From Atopomonas hussainii (GTDB taxonomy: Bacteria > Pseudomonadota > Gammaproteobacteria > Pseudomonadales > Pseudomonadaceae), in the NCBI RefSeq assembly GCF_900109735.1, contig NZ_FOAS01000016.1, positions 1 through 64,000 of the forward strand: a DNA stretch of 64,000 bases, written 5' to 3'. The position numbers and the translations under genes are program-made. Of the stretch, positions 20,281-31,683 are shown piece by piece. How positions within the stretch are numbered: position 1 is the first letter of the stretch; the number at the start of each line of letters is the position of its first letter. The notes under the pieces are model-generated. The model did not search any database, was not told the DNA's origin, and saw only the letters and a list, made by a program, of their open reading frames with translations.

Positions 20281-21737
20281 TGCCTGTGCATACCCTGACC
20301 CTTGGCCAGATCAGCACTGCGCTGGCCAATAAAGAGTTTTCTGCCGAAGAACTGACCCGCGACTTACTGGCGCGCATCGAGCAAGAAAACCCGCGCACCA
20401 ACGCCTTTATCACCGTCACCGCCGAGCAAGCACTGGAACAAGCACGCGCCGCCGATGCGCGCCGCGCCGCTGGCGAAACGGGTGCTTTGCTGGGCGCACC
20501 GATTGCCCACAAAGATTTGTTCTGCACCCAAGGCGTACGCACCAGCTGCGGTTCGAAGATGCTCGACAACTTCATCGCCCCGTATAACGCCACTGTGGTG
20601 GAGAAGCTCGCCAACGCTGGCTGCGTGAGCCTCGGCAAGACCAACATGGACGAGTTCGCCATGGGCTCGTCCAACGCCTCCAGCTATTACGGCGCGGCGA
20701 AAAACCCGTGGAATTTAGACTGCATCCCCGGCGGCTCGTCGGGCGGCTCGGCGGCGGCGATTGCTGCACGCATGGTGCCAGCAGCCACCGGCACCGACAC
20801 CGGCGGCTCGATTCGTCAGCCTGCCGCGCTGTGCGGCCTAACCGGCCTTAAGCCGACCTACGGTCGCGTGTCGCGCTGGGGCATGGTGGCGTACGCTTCT
20901 AGCCTCGACCAAGGCGGCCCGATGGCGCGTGATGCCTACGACTGCGCCCTGCTGTTAGGCGCCATGGCCGGCTTTGATAGCAAAGACTCCACCAGCGTTG
21001 ATCAGCCGGTCGACGACTACCTCGCCGCCCTTGAGCAGCCGCTGAAAGGCCTGAAGATTGGCCTGCCAAAAGAATACTTCGGTGCCGGCCTAGACAGCCG
21101 CATCGGCGCAGCCACGCAAGCGACGGTAGCCGAGCTGGAAAAGCTCGGCGCCACGGTGAAAGAAATCAGCCTGCCGAACCTGCAGCACGCCATCGCCGCT
21201 TACTACGTGATCGCACCGGCTGAAGCCAGCTCCAACCTGTCGCGCTTTGACGGCGTGCGTTTTGGCCATCGCTGTGACGACCCCGCTGATCTGACTGATC
21301 TGTACAAGCGCTCACGCGCCGAAGGCTTTGGTGCCGAAGTGAAGCGCCGCATCATGGTCGGCACCTACGCGCTGTCGGCCGGTTACTACGACGCCTACTA
21401 CATCAAGGCGCAGCAGATTCGCCGCCTGATCAAAAACGACTTCCTCGCCGCCTTCCAAGAAGTCGACGTGGTGATGGGCCCGACCACGCCGAACCCCGCT
21501 TGGGCGTTGTGCGCCAAGGGCAATGACCCGGTCGCCGAATACTTAGAAGACATCTACACCATCACCGCCAACCTCGCGGGCCTGCCGGGCCTGTCGATGC
21601 CGGCCGGTTTTGCCGACGGCCTGCCGGTCGGCGTGCAGCTGCTGGCGCCTTACTTCCAAGAAGGCCGCCTGCTCAACATTGCCCATCAGTATCAGCAAGT
21701 GACTGATTGGCACCGCCAAGCACCGACAGGTTTCTGA
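20280..21737 (+). CDS. gatA: Asp/Glu-tRNA amidotransferase subunit A (amidase)
   Basis: 485 residues. GatA releases ammonia from glutamine for the transamidation carried out by GatB. The amidase-signature triad is visible: Lys in IAHKDLFC, the cis-Ser in [10 protein letters not shown] and the nucleophile Ser in [16 protein letters not shown]. The order gatC-gatA-gatB with minimal spacing shows a single operon. The complex converts misacylated Asp-tRNA(Asn) and/or Glu-tRNA(Gln); which one this organism needs depends on its other synthetases. Confidence 0.97.
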   Translation: MPVHTLTLGQISTALANKEFSAEELTRDLLARIEQENPRTNAFITVTAEQALEQARAADARRAAGETGALLGAPIAHKDLFCTQGVRTSCGSKMLDNFIAPYNATVVEKLANAGCVSLGKTNMDEFAMGSSNASSYYGAAKNPWNLDCIPGGSSGGSAAAIAARMVPAATGTDTGGSIRQPAALCGLTGLKPTYGRVSRWGMVAYASSLDQGGPMARDAYDCALLLGAMAGFDSKDSTSVDQPVDDYLAALEQPLKGLKIGLPKEYFGAGLDSRIGAATQATVAELEKLGATVKEISLPNLQHAIAAYYVIAPAEASSNLSRFDGVRFGHRCDDPADLTDLYKRSRAEGFGAEVKRRIMVGTYALSAGYYDAYYIKAQQIRRLIKNDFLAAFQEVDVVMGPTTPNPAWALCAKGNDPVAEYLEDIYTITANLAGLPGLSMPAGFADGLPVGVQLLAPYFQEGRLLNIAHQYQQVTDWHRQAPTGF

Positions 21738-21748
21738 GGACTAGACAC

Positions 21749-23194
21749 ATGCAATGGGAAACCGTGATCGGGCTGGAAATTCACGCACAGCTCGCTACCG
21801 AATCGAAGATTTTCTCCGCCAGCGCCACCACCTTTGGCGCCGAACCGAACACCCAAGCCAGCTTGATTGACTTGGGCATGCCCGGTACCTTGCCGGTGCT
21901 GAACGCCGCCGCGGTCGAGATGGCGGTGAAGTTTGGCTTGGCCATCGACGCCGAGCTGGGCCGCACCAACATCTTCGCGCGCAAGAACTACTTCTACCCC
22001 GACCTGCCCAAGGGCTACCAGACCAGCCAGATGGACGACCCCATCGTCGGCAAGGGCCATCTGGACATCACCCTGGAAGACGGCAGCGTCAAGCGCATCG
22101 GCATCACCCGCGCACACTTGGAAGAAGACGCCGGCAAGAGCCTGCACGAAGACTTCCACGGCATGAGCGGCATCGACCTTAACCGCGCCGGCACGCCGCT
22201 GTTGGAGATCGTCTCCGAGCCGGATATCCGCAGCGCCAAAGAAGCCGTGGCCTACGTGAAGTCGATTCACGCGCTGGTGCGCTACTTGGGCATTTGCGAC
22301 GGCAACATGGCCGAAGGTTCGCTGCGCTGCGACTGCAACGTCTCCGTGCGCCCCAAAGGCCAAGAAGCCTTCGGCACCCGCGCCGAGATCAAGAACGTCA
22401 ACTCGTTCCGCTTTATCGAAAAGGCCATCAACCACGAGATTCAGCGCCAGATCGAACTGATCGAAGACGGCGGCAAAGTGGTGCAGGAAACCCGCCTGTA
22501 CGACCCCAACAAAGACGAAACCCGCTCCATGCGCGGCAAGGAAGAAGCCAACGACTACCGTTACTTCCCCTGCCCCGACTTGCTGCCGGTGGTAATGGAA
22601 GACAGCTTTATCGAAGGCCTGCGCAGCCAACTGCCGGAGCTGCCGGTACAGAAATGCGAGCGCTTCCAGAGCCAATATGGCTTGTCGACCTACGACGCCA
22701 GCGTGCTCTCCGCCAGCCGCGAAATGGCCGACTACTACGAAGCGGTGGTCAACGTGTGTGACGACGCCAAGCTGGCCGCCAACTGGGTGATGGTCGAGCT
22801 GGGCAGCCTGCTGAACAAAGAAGACCTAGAGATCGACCAGTCGCCGGTATCCGCCGAGCAATTGGGCGGCATGATCGTGCGCATCAAAGACAACACCATC
22901 AGCGGCAAGATCGCCAAGATGGTCTTTGAAGCCATGGCCGCAGGCGAAGGCAATGCCGATCAGATCATCGAAGCCAAAGGCCTCAAGCAAGTCACCGACA
23001 GCGGCGCTATCGAAGCCATGCTCGACGAAGTACTGGCCGCCAACGCCGCACAGGTCGAGCAATACCGCGCCAGCGACGAAGCCAAGCGCGGCAAGATGTT
23101 CGGCTTCTTTGTCGGTCAGGCGATGAAAGCCTCTAAGGGCAAAGCCAACCCGCAGCAGGTCAATGAACTGCTGAAAAAGAAACTGGAAGGCTAA
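21749..23194 (+). CDS. gatB: Asp/Glu-tRNA amidotransferase subunit B
   Basis: 481 residues starting [15 protein letters not shown]. The catalytic cradle (kinase that activates the misacylated amino acid) is followed by the helical and YqeY-like tail ([19 protein letters not shown]) that binds tRNA. The start at 21749 is set by the family N-terminus; an earlier in-frame start at 21707 lies inside gatA. Strong hairpins follow the stop. Confidence 0.97.
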   Translation: MQWETVIGLEIHAQLATESKIFSASATTFGAEPNTQASLIDLGMPGTLPVLNAAAVEMAVKFGLAIDAELGRTNIFARKNYFYPDLPKGYQTSQMDDPIVGKGHLDITLEDGSVKRIGITRAHLEEDAGKSLHEDFHGMSGIDLNRAGTPLLEIVSEPDIRSAKEAVAYVKSIHALVRYLGICDGNMAEGSLRCDCNVSVRPKGQEAFGTRAEIKNVNSFRFIEKAINHEIQRQIELIEDGGKVVQETRLYDPNKDETRSMRGKEEANDYRYFPCPDLLPVVMEDSFIEGLRSQLPELPVQKCERFQSQYGLSTYDASVLSASREMADYYEAVVNVCDDAKLAANWVMVELGSLLNKEDLEIDQSPVSAEQLGGMIVRIKDNTISGKIAKMVFEAMAAGEGNADQIIEAKGLKQVTDSGAIEAMLDEVLAANAAQVEQYRASDEAKRGKMFGFFVGQAMKASKGKANPQQVNELLKKKLEG

Positions 23195-23206
23195 GCCTAG
23201 AGGGTT

Positions 23207-23233
23207 AGCGCGACCTGCATGACAGGTCGCGCT
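23207..23233. terminator. Perfect 11-bp hairpin after gatB, without a T-run
   Basis: AGCGCGACCTG and CAGGTCGCGCT pair perfectly around a five-base loop. A second stem, GGTTGCCG with CGGCAACC (23239-23271), follows. It lies between convergent genes gatB and the FAH-like gene. No poly-T follows on either strand, so it may act as an RNA-stabilising or bidirectional stop hairpin rather than a classic intrinsic terminator. Confidence 0.45.
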
Positions 23234-23278
23234 GAGGCGGTTGCCGCTGCGACATAAGCGCGCCGGCAACCAACCTCG

Positions 23279-24448
23279 TCACTCGGCCACTATGCTGTTG
23301 CTCACGGTGCCGAGCCGGTCCGCGCGCATCACCACCTGATCCCCTGCCTGCAAGTAGCGCCCCGAGCGGTATTCTTCGCGAATAAAGGGCTCAACCACCG
23401 CCTGTGGGCGCAGCCAGCTCAACGAAAAGGCCCACTCCGACACCCCCAGAAACAGCTGGCGTGGCGACGGCTTGCGGTAGATCACCCCTCCCGGCGTACC
23501 AGAAAGAATCACTGTGCGAGCGGGAATCTTGCCACCCTTAAAGGGCAAGCGCACCGTGTCGCCATGCCACGCCCAGCTGCGTTCTTGCCAGGCAAAGGTC
23601 TGCGCCATGATCCGCTGGATATCCCAAACCATCTCGCTGGGACGCGCCACCTGACGCTGCTCGCCGTTATGCCACAGCTCCAGCGCCAGGCTTGGATAGA
23701 ACTGCTCATAATCCTTAGGAATGACCAACAGGTTGCCAACGGGCATGAAGCCCGGATGGCTTTTACCGCTGGTGAAGCCCGCGCCGGAATGCACACCCAG
23801 CAGATTAACGTGACGCATCAGCATGGCCCGGTCGGTGTAATCGCTGGCCAGCACCAGACCCAGGTAATCCGGCGGCGTGTCAGCTGGCAGGTCCTGCAAA
23901 AGCACGAAGCCCAGCTCGACCTCATAGTCCAGCAGGTGCTCGCGCGCCGCCACAGGGGCGTTGTGCACGGTCGCCGTGGTGCGCTTGGGAAACAGGAAAG
24001 AGTCGCTGACCGCAGTCTCTTCGGCATGCTCGCGGTAGTTAACCCCCACAGCCACCTGATTGTCGGTGCCGGTAAATGGCAGCAGCAAAGTGCCCGCCTC
24101 CACCTGCGTCGTCGGCCCATGCAACTGCTGCAAGGCCGCGTAGCCTAGGGCGTTGAACAGCGCGACCGGATCGGCGGGGGAACCCGGTAGCAAGGCGTGC
24201 AGATCAAGGCCGCTGACCTGGCCATCCTGAAAGGCATCGACCAAGAGCAGGTGCGGCTCATTGCCCCGCATAAAGCGGGCGAAAGTCAGTGCTTCAGAGC
24301 GTGGCGCAATCACCAAGGTATCCAGCGCCGGGCCTGACGAGCGGGCTGAAGGCGCGGTCTCAGGTGCGACCTCCCAGCGCGCGGCTACCTGCCAGCAGGC
24401 GAACCAGACACCAATAACGGCGAGTAGGGTGTACAACGTGCGTTTCAT
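23279..24448 (-). CDS. Fumarylacetoacetate hydrolase-fold protein with N-terminal membrane anchor
   Basis: 389 residues. From about residue 130 it shows the FAH superfamily core: NYREHAEE with the catalytic-type His141, DYEVELG giving metal ligands Glu176 and Glu178, and ASDYTDR giving Asp203; also FTSGKSHPGF and the late ILSGTPGGV. Such enzymes hydrolyse C-C bonds of diketo acids or act as hydratases/decarboxylases in aromatic catabolism. Residues 1-22 (MKRTLYTLLAVIGVWFACWQ) form a hydrophobic signal or anchor, which is odd for a family that is normally cytosolic. The start at 24448 has a GGAG site. It is the last gene of the minus-strand cluster, 22 bases after xapX. Confidence 0.82.
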   Translation of the reverse strand: MKRTLYTLLAVIGVWFACWQVAARWEVAPETAPSARSSGPALDTLVIAPRSEALTFARFMRGNEPHLLLVDAFQDGQVSGLDLHALLPGSPADPVALFNALGYAALQQLHGPTTQVEAGTLLLPFTGTDNQVAVGVNYREHAEETAVSDSFLFPKRTTATVHNAPVAAREHLLDYEVELGFVLLQDLPADTPPDYLGLVLASDYTDRAMLMRHVNLLGVHSGAGFTSGKSHPGFMPVGNLLVIPKDYEQFYPSLALELWHNGEQRQVARPSEMVWDIQRIMAQTFAWQERSWAWHGDTVRLPFKGGKIPARTVILSGTPGGVIYRKPSPRQLFLGVSEWAFSLSWLRPQAVVEPFIREEYRSGRYLQAGDQVVMRADRLGTVSNSIVAE

Positions 24449-24470
24449 CGGGCTACTCCAGTAATAAGGC

Positions 24471-24635
24471 TCAGAAAAACCATCGACGCAGGGCACTCAG
24501 CAGGCTCTCGCCCAGCAAGATGCCGCCCAGACCAAACAAGGCCACCAACGGCGGCGCCGGTGAGCGCACGTTGAGGAGCCCGTAGATCAGGCCAACCAAC
24601 AGGCCGACCGCCAGTGCCACTGCGTAACTCTGCAT
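24471..24635 (-). CDS. XapX-domain small membrane protein
   Basis: A 54-residue frame that is easily missed. It starts MQSYAVALAVGLLVGLIYG and contains the XapX hallmark NVRSPAPPLVALFGLGGILLG split over residues 22-42, with two short hydrophobic helices around the RSPAPP turn. XapX proteins are of unknown function and usually sit beside catabolic or oxidoreductase genes. Here it is ten bases after the FAD oxidase stop and 22 before the FAH-like gene, so it is part of the same transcript. Confidence 0.8.
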   Translation of the reverse strand: MQSYAVALAVGLLVGLIYGLLNVRSPAPPLVALFGLGGILLGESLLSALRRWFF

Positions 24636-24645
24636 AAACACAAAC

Positions 24646-26031
24646 TTAAGGGCTTAGCTGCTGCGCCTGCTGCTCGGGCAGCACGCCGGCCCAAGAGCGA
24701 AACAGGCCCTGCGGGTCGTACTTTTGGCGAATCTGCTGCAGGCGCACATAGTTACGATCCGTGGTGAACCTGGCAGGGCGTTTGCCCAAGTTTTCATCTG
24801 CCAGTTGAATGCCCCGACTGTGCGGTTCGAACAGGCGCATCATGTCGCCCGCCCAGGTTTGGTGGCTCTCGTCGCCGGCTGCCTCCTTCCACTCGCCATA
24901 GCAAGCGAAATAGGTGTTGCTTTCCAGGGCAAAGGCCATGTCTTGCCGCTCGGCCGGGGGATACCAGCTCAGCCACAGGGCATGCGCCGGCGCTGGCGGC
25001 AAGGTCTCGACCACTTTGTGGATGGCTGGCAGGACGTCATCTGCCGGCGCGGTAAGCCAGGCATTGTCGGCACACCAGCGGGATCCGGCAGGAAACAGGG
25101 AGAACCAGCCGAGCTTGGCCATCCAGGTGGTCGGCATCGGCAGCAGCGGCGCGGTGCGCGCGGCCAAGGGGCGCAACGGGCTATGGCGAATAAAGGCCGT
25201 GGCTTCACGCGCTTCGCGCCAACTGTCGGCCAGCACCGGACTGAGGATGCCAATGCCTGGGCGAAAGATGCCCATCAACGGCACCTGCCGCGTGATGATG
25301 AACTGAAACTCCACGGATCTATCGACCTCTGGCCCGACGCGATCAGCCCAGCGCACCACCTCGTCCAGATGCTGCATGTCGAAGATTTGCGATTGCATCG
25401 CCGTCACCTTGGGCCGCGCATGCAACTGCAGATGAAAACGCACCACCGCGCCAAAGAATCCCGGTCCGGCGCCACGAGCGGCCCAGTACAGATCGCTGTG
25501 CTGCTGGGCATTGGCGTGCACCAGACTGCCATCGGCTAGCACCACATCCACACCCTGCACATTTTCACAGGCTAGGCCGAACTTGCGACTGCCAAAGCCG
25601 AAGCCGCCCTGCAGCAAAAAACCACCTAGGCCAATGTCGGCGACATGCCCGACTGGAAAGAACAGGCCGTGGCGCCGTAACTGGGCATCTAAGTCGCCGC
25701 ACCAGGCGCCGGGCTCGACGATGGCACGCCGCGCCGCGACGTCGACCTCAATGGCACTCATGAACCCCAGATGCAGCAGCATGCCGCGATCACGGAGGTG
25801 GTTCTGGTTCCAACTATGACCGCCCGAGCAGATGCTGATGTTCAAGTCGTGCGCTGCGGCGTGCTTAACCGCAGCAATCACCTCAAACACGTTATTGGCC
25901 TGAACCAAAATGTCGGGCCGCCGCCCCGGGTCCCGCCCATTAAAACTGCTGTCGAGCACTGCGGCATCGAAACCGGGCTGGCCACGACGCAAAGTCACCC
26001 CTTTACCGGTTCTGCGCTTGGGAAGACTCAT
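24646..26031 (-). CDS. Berberine bridge enzyme-like FAD-dependent oxidase
   Basis: 461 residues. An N-terminal PCMH-type FAD domain has SGGHSWN, where His72 is the usual covalent flavin anchor. The C-terminus has the BBE motif NYVRLQQIRQKYDPQGLF. Where bicovalent members carry the second anchoring Cys (GxC before the Gly-rich GLGGF), this protein has GHV at 128-130, so single His attachment is predicted. Such enzymes oxidise sugars, alcohols or phenolic substrates with O2 or an acceptor. No signal peptide. The start overlaps the stop of the DAPG-hydrolase-like gene by four bases. Confidence 0.88.
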   Translation of the reverse strand: MSLPKRRTGKGVTLRRGQPGFDAAVLDSSFNGRDPGRRPDILVQANNVFEVIAAVKHAAAHDLNISICSGGHSWNQNHLRDRGMLLHLGFMSAIEVDVAARRAIVEPGAWCGDLDAQLRRHGLFFPVGHVADIGLGGFLLQGGFGFGSRKFGLACENVQGVDVVLADGSLVHANAQQHSDLYWAARGAGPGFFGAVVRFHLQLHARPKVTAMQSQIFDMQHLDEVVRWADRVGPEVDRSVEFQFIITRQVPLMGIFRPGIGILSPVLADSWREAREATAFIRHSPLRPLAARTAPLLPMPTTWMAKLGWFSLFPAGSRWCADNAWLTAPADDVLPAIHKVVETLPPAPAHALWLSWYPPAERQDMAFALESNTYFACYGEWKEAAGDESHQTWAGDMMRLFEPHSRGIQLADENLGKRPARFTTDRNYVRLQQIRQKYDPQGLFRSWAGVLPEQQAQQLSP

Positions 26032-26882
26032 ACGCGCAGCCCTCCTTCTGCAGACGCCACGGCTCCTGGCCCAAACGCCGCGTAAAGGTCTGGCAAAAAC
26101 CCGGCCAGGTGATTCATCTCCTGCGCATCATGGACCATCAACTCACGGACCTGCTCGGCCTTGATGGGCTGCAAGCGGTAGGCCGTGCGCCCAATAAAGC
26201 CCCCCAACACACCGGGCATGCCTACAGGGCGCACATTGTCCCCACCCAACCAAAAGCGCGAGCGCATTTCCGCGCCGCCGGGCACAGGGCGAATATGGTG
26301 CACCAACCAGCCGGTAAGAATGGGCACCTTGGCCAATCCAACGCGGGCACAGATAACCACCTCGCCATCAGCCGCAAGACGTTGCTCATCAAACCCAAGA
26401 CTGGCGGGGGGCACGAAGCGGATCGCCACCTCGAACAGGCTAGAACCGACATACTCGGTCACCATTGAGGTGCGCCCCACATAAGCCAGATCGGCACGCC
26501 CGTCGGCCCAGCCCACCGCCACATGGGCACGCGGGTGCCACAGCTTGTAGCGTTCACTGGCGCACCCGTGCCAAGCGAACCACCAATCCCACATGGCCGG
26601 CGTCACCCGCGGCATCGGCGTTAGCACGCTGATACGCACAGCGCCATCAGGGGCCACCGTATAGCCCGTCTCCACTGGCCAGTAACCCGGCGTTTGCAAG
26701 CCGCCAACCTTATCGACTGGGGGAAACAGCTCACAGGCCTGACCGCCAATCTGCAGCGCTTCTTTGACATGCTCCGGCAGTGGCGCCAAGTCAGGATTAT
26801 AAAAACGGGCGTAAGGGCTGCTCGCCAGTTCATTGGCGGTAAAACCCAAATGTAACGCTGGGTGTGCATGGGCACGTGACAT
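26028..26882 (-). CDS. DAPG hydrolase (PhlG)-like metal-dependent C-C hydrolase
   Basis: 284 residues resembling the PhlG domain. PhlG cleaves an acetyl group from 2,4-diacetylphloroglucinol using zinc held by two His and two Glu. Here WDWWFAWHGCASERYKLWHP (residues 98-117) matches the family, with candidate ligands His116 or His120, Glu143, His251 and Glu255; the last two keep the HxxxE spacing seen in PhlG. No phl biosynthesis genes are nearby, so a catabolic or detoxifying role is more likely than self-regulation of antibiotic level. It is the first gene of the operon and faces the IclR regulator across 326 bases. Confidence 0.78.
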   Translation of the reverse strand: MSRAHAHPALHLGFTANELASSPYARFYNPDLAPLPEHVKEALQIGGQACELFPPVDKVGGLQTPGYWPVETGYTVAPDGAVRISVLTPMPRVTPAMWDWWFAWHGCASERYKLWHPRAHVAVGWADGRADLAYVGRTSMVTEYVGSSLFEVAIRFVPPASLGFDEQRLAADGEVVICARVGLAKVPILTGWLVHHIRPVPGGAEMRSRFWLGGDNVRPVGMPGVLGGFIGRTAYRLQPIKAEQVRELMVHDAQEMNHLAGFLPDLYAAFGPGAVASAEGGLRV

Positions 26883-27208
26883 GGAGATTCCTCTTGCGAC
26901 GATTTAATGCTTGCCCCGCTCGATCAGGACATCGCTCGACCTGGGCCGGGCGAAAACGCCAGCGCAGCAATTCACCCAACTGCGCACTATCAACTCAGCC
27001 CCATCTGCGCCACAGCACCTGCGCTAAAAGGCCCAGAGCAATCTCTGCAGCCGTATTAAGCCTTAGCCGAGCAGCCGAGTTCAGCGCACAGTAATCCACT
27101 CATCGAGCCACCTGTACCGCAATGCAATACAACGCAATTACCGCATCGGCTCTGCTATACATTCTTCTTGTCCCCCCACGAGCACTGCCACCTGGTTGCG
27201 TCGATACC
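26883..27208. promoter_or_regulatory. Intergenic control region between the DAPG-hydrolase-like gene and the IclR gene
   Basis: 326 bases without a credible gene. Two copies of TACCGCA (27115-27121 and 27139-27145) lie 24 bases apart, interleaved with related ATGCAATAC and ACGCAATTAC elements, about 65-95 bases before the IclR start. They could be operator half-sites for IclR. A TATACA box at 27156-27161 may be a -10 but lacks a good -35. No strong promoter was recognised for the minus-strand operon. Confidence 0.4.
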
Positions 27209-27994
27209 ATGTCAAACCAACAAAGCCCCCCGCCGGCAGACGTTAGCCGCCCGAGCAAAGGCGGCATTCAGGTCATTGCCCGTGCGGCTGAAATCCTCCG
27301 CGTGCTGATGGAGCGCCCCAGAGGCCTTTCACTAGGGGAGATAGCCTTGGATGTTGGCCTGCCCCGCTCAACGGTACAGCGCATCGTGGATGCTCTGGCG
27401 AAAGAAAACTTGGTCTTGCCGGCCACTGCCAGCCACGGCGTTAAACTGGGGCCGGCATTGATCAGCCTTGGAGCCGCTACTCACTTTCCAATTGCCGAGT
27501 GGGCCGCCCCTTGCCTAGCGACACTCGCCAAGCACTGCGGCGAAACGGTCGATCTATCGATCGTCAGCCGTACCAACATGGTGTTTCTTGAGCAGATCCC
27601 CGGAACACATCGCCTAGCTGCACTCTCGGCGGTTGGCGTGACCTTCCCCTTCCATAGCACCGCCAATGGCAAGGCAGCCTTAGCGCTAATGGATGAAAAC
27701 AGCCTAGGTAAAATGCGTCAGCGGCTCACCCTTGAGCGTTACACCGCGAACACCATCACGCACTGGGACGCCTTGCTGGACGAGTTGTCGCGTATTCGTG
27801 AGCGTGGTGTGGCCTTCGACCGCGAGGAAAATACCCTCGGCATTTGCGCAGTAGCCAAAGCACTGCGCAGTCCCAGTAATGAACTGGTGGCCATTTCCAT
27901 CCCCGTACCGAGCGTGCGCTTTCGTGATAAAGAGGCCTATTTAAGCGATTTATTAGCGATGGAACTGGCAACCCTGCAGAGCAAATACCGCTAG
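27209..27994 (+). CDS. IclR-family transcriptional regulator
   Basis: 261 residues. An N-terminal winged helix-turn-helix (about 18-80: GGIQVIARAAEILRVL, LPRSTVQRIVDAL) is joined to the C-terminal IclR effector-binding domain (HYFPIAEW-like region, TVDLSIVSRTNMVFLEQ, FDREENTLGICAVA). IclR proteins control catabolic operons in response to an aromatic or organic-acid effector. The start at 27209 is chosen because the DNA-binding domain follows directly; an in-frame ATG at 27122 adds 29 residues with no family match and lies over the presumed operator. Divergent from the four-gene cluster, it is the likely regulator of it. Confidence 0.87.
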   Translation: MSNQQSPPPADVSRPSKGGIQVIARAAEILRVLMERPRGLSLGEIALDVGLPRSTVQRIVDALAKENLVLPATASHGVKLGPALISLGAATHFPIAEWAAPCLATLAKHCGETVDLSIVSRTNMVFLEQIPGTHRLAALSAVGVTFPFHSTANGKAALALMDENSLGKMRQRLTLERYTANTITHWDALLDELSRIRERGVAFDREENTLGICAVAKALRSPSNELVAISIPVPSVRFRDKEAYLSDLLAMELATLQSKYR

Positions 27995-28134
27995 GCGTTG
28001 TGTGCCCAGCCATACGGCAAGAGATTGCCCAGCAATTAGATAGAAATAAAATTACAAACCTCTCAAAAGCAATAGTTTTTATTAATCGAAACCATAAAAA
28101 CCCTTACTTTGTTCAAGGCGTCAACGGCTTCTAA

Positions 28135-30399
<2,265 letters not shown>

Positions 30400-30420
30400 G
30401 CATTAGCGCCACACCAACCC

Positions 30421-30455
30421 ACCCCGGCCACCTTAAGGTGCCGGGGTGTTTTTTT
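30421..30455 (+). terminator. Intrinsic terminator of katG
   Basis: ACCCCGGCCACC pairs with GGTGCCGGGGT around TTAA, with one bulge, followed by GTTTTTTTT. It begins 22 bases after the katG stop. Confidence 0.85.
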
Positions 30456-30544
30456 GCTGCGGAAATACTTGCTCACGAACTGCACCTTGAGAAAGCCCGC
30501 ACGGCTTTCCACAATGAGCGAACCTCACCCCGAGATCACTGAAC

Positions 30545-31624
30545 ATGACGTTGTCCATTGCCTTACTGTTAATTGCCGGCTTAGTGCTATTGGTTGTTGG
30601 CGCAGAAGTCTTAGTGCGCGGCGCCTCCAAATTGGCCGCCACCTTTGGTATTCCACCACTGATTATCGGCTTAACCGTGGTGGCCTTCGGCACCAGCGCG
30701 CCGGAAACGGCCGTGAGCGTGCAAGCCGCTTGGGCCGGCAGTGGCGACATTGCTATCGGCAATGTGGTGGGCAGCAATATCGCTAACGTGCTGTTGATTT
30801 TAGGCGCCACCGCACTGGTCGCTCCGTTAGTGGTATCACGCCAGCTGATTCGCCTCGATGTGCCCATCATGATTGGCGTCAGCGTGCTGTTTTACCTGCT
30901 CGCCCTCGATGGCCAACTGAGCCGCTGGGAAGGCGCCTTGTTGTTTGCCGGCGTGGTCAGCTACACGCTGTTTCTGATCATCAGCGCGAAGAAAAGCCCG
31001 CAGCAAGACAACGACGAATTTGCCGAAGAATACGGCCAAGCAGAAACCGGCCGCTTTGCGGTACTGAAAGACATCGGCTTCATCGTGGCCGGTTTAGTCA
31101 TGCTGGTCGGCGGTTCGCAGTTTCTGGTCGATGGCGCGGTACAAATGGCACGTATTTTCGGGCTCTCCGAGCTGGTGATTGGCCTCACTGTGGTCGCCAT
31201 CGGCACCTCGCTGCCGGAGCTAGCGACCTCGATCATGGCGGCCCTTAAAGGCGAGCGCGACATTGCCGTAGGCAATATCGTCGGCAGCAATATCTTCAAT
31301 ATTCTCTGCGTGCTGGGCTTGGCATCTTTGGTGGCGCCGTCGGCCATTCCGGTCGCCAGCAACGCGATTCAGTTTGATATCCCGATCATGATTGCCATCG
31401 CCGTGGCCTGCTTGCCGGTGTTTTTCAACGGCTACAAGCTCAACCGCTGGGAAGGTGGCGTGTTCGTGGCGTATTACGTGGCCTACACCGCCTATTTGAT
31501 TCTGCAGGCCAACCAAGCCAGCGAGCTGCAACTGTTCCAACAAGGTATGCTGTACTTCGCGCTGCCGCTAACCGCCCTCACCTTAATGGTGATTGGCGCA
31601 CGCGCGTGGCAGACGCAGCGCTAA
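30545..31624 (+). CDS. CaxA/YrbG-type calcium/sodium antiporter
   Basis: 359 residues with about ten membrane helices in two inverted repeats. Each repeat carries the ion-exchange motif: VAFGTSAPETAVS followed by GNVVGSNIANVLLILG, and VAIGTSLPELATS followed by GNIVGSNIFNILCVLG. This is the YrbG/CaxA branch of the Ca2+/cation antiporter superfamily, in the inner membrane. The linker (about 150-165) is acidic and cytoplasmic. It stands alone, with its own terminator. Confidence 0.92.
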   Translation: MTLSIALLLIAGLVLLVVGAEVLVRGASKLAATFGIPPLIIGLTVVAFGTSAPETAVSVQAAWAGSGDIAIGNVVGSNIANVLLILGATALVAPLVVSRQLIRLDVPIMIGVSVLFYLLALDGQLSRWEGALLFAGVVSYTLFLIISAKKSPQQDNDEFAEEYGQAETGRFAVLKDIGFIVAGLVMLVGGSQFLVDGAVQMARIFGLSELVIGLTVVAIGTSLPELATSIMAALKGERDIAVGNIVGSNIFNILCVLGLASLVAPSAIPVASNAIQFDIPIMIAIAVACLPVFFNGYKLNRWEGGVFVAYYVAYTAYLILQANQASELQLFQQGMLYFALPLTALTLMVIGARAWQTQR

Positions 31625-31642
31625 GCCCCGTAGACACACCTA

Positions 31643-31669
31643 ACGGCGCCTCTGTGGCGCCGTTTTTAT
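31643..31669 (+). terminator. Intrinsic terminator of the calcium/sodium antiporter gene
   Basis: ACGGCGCC and GGCGCCGT pair around TCTGT, followed by TTTTATT. It ends just before the ribosome-binding site of the next gene, which therefore probably has its own promoter or depends on read-through. Confidence 0.8.
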
Positions 31670-31683
31670 TGGAGAACTGCAAG

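Noticed and set aside
21692-22675. A 327-codon open frame antisense to gatA/gatB
   Set aside because: It mirrors the biased codon positions of gatB, has low-complexity Val/Gly/Ala/His composition and no recognisable domain or ribosome-binding site.
26028-26882. Part of a diacetylphloroglucinol biosynthesis locus
   Set aside because: No phlACBD, phlE or TetR-type phlF genes are nearby; the neighbours are degradative oxidoreductase and hydrolase types.
28040-28076. Two ATAG elements upstream of katG as an OxyR site
   Set aside because: OxyR sites have ATAG/CTAT units every 11 bases. These two are 32 bases apart and lack the CTAT partners.
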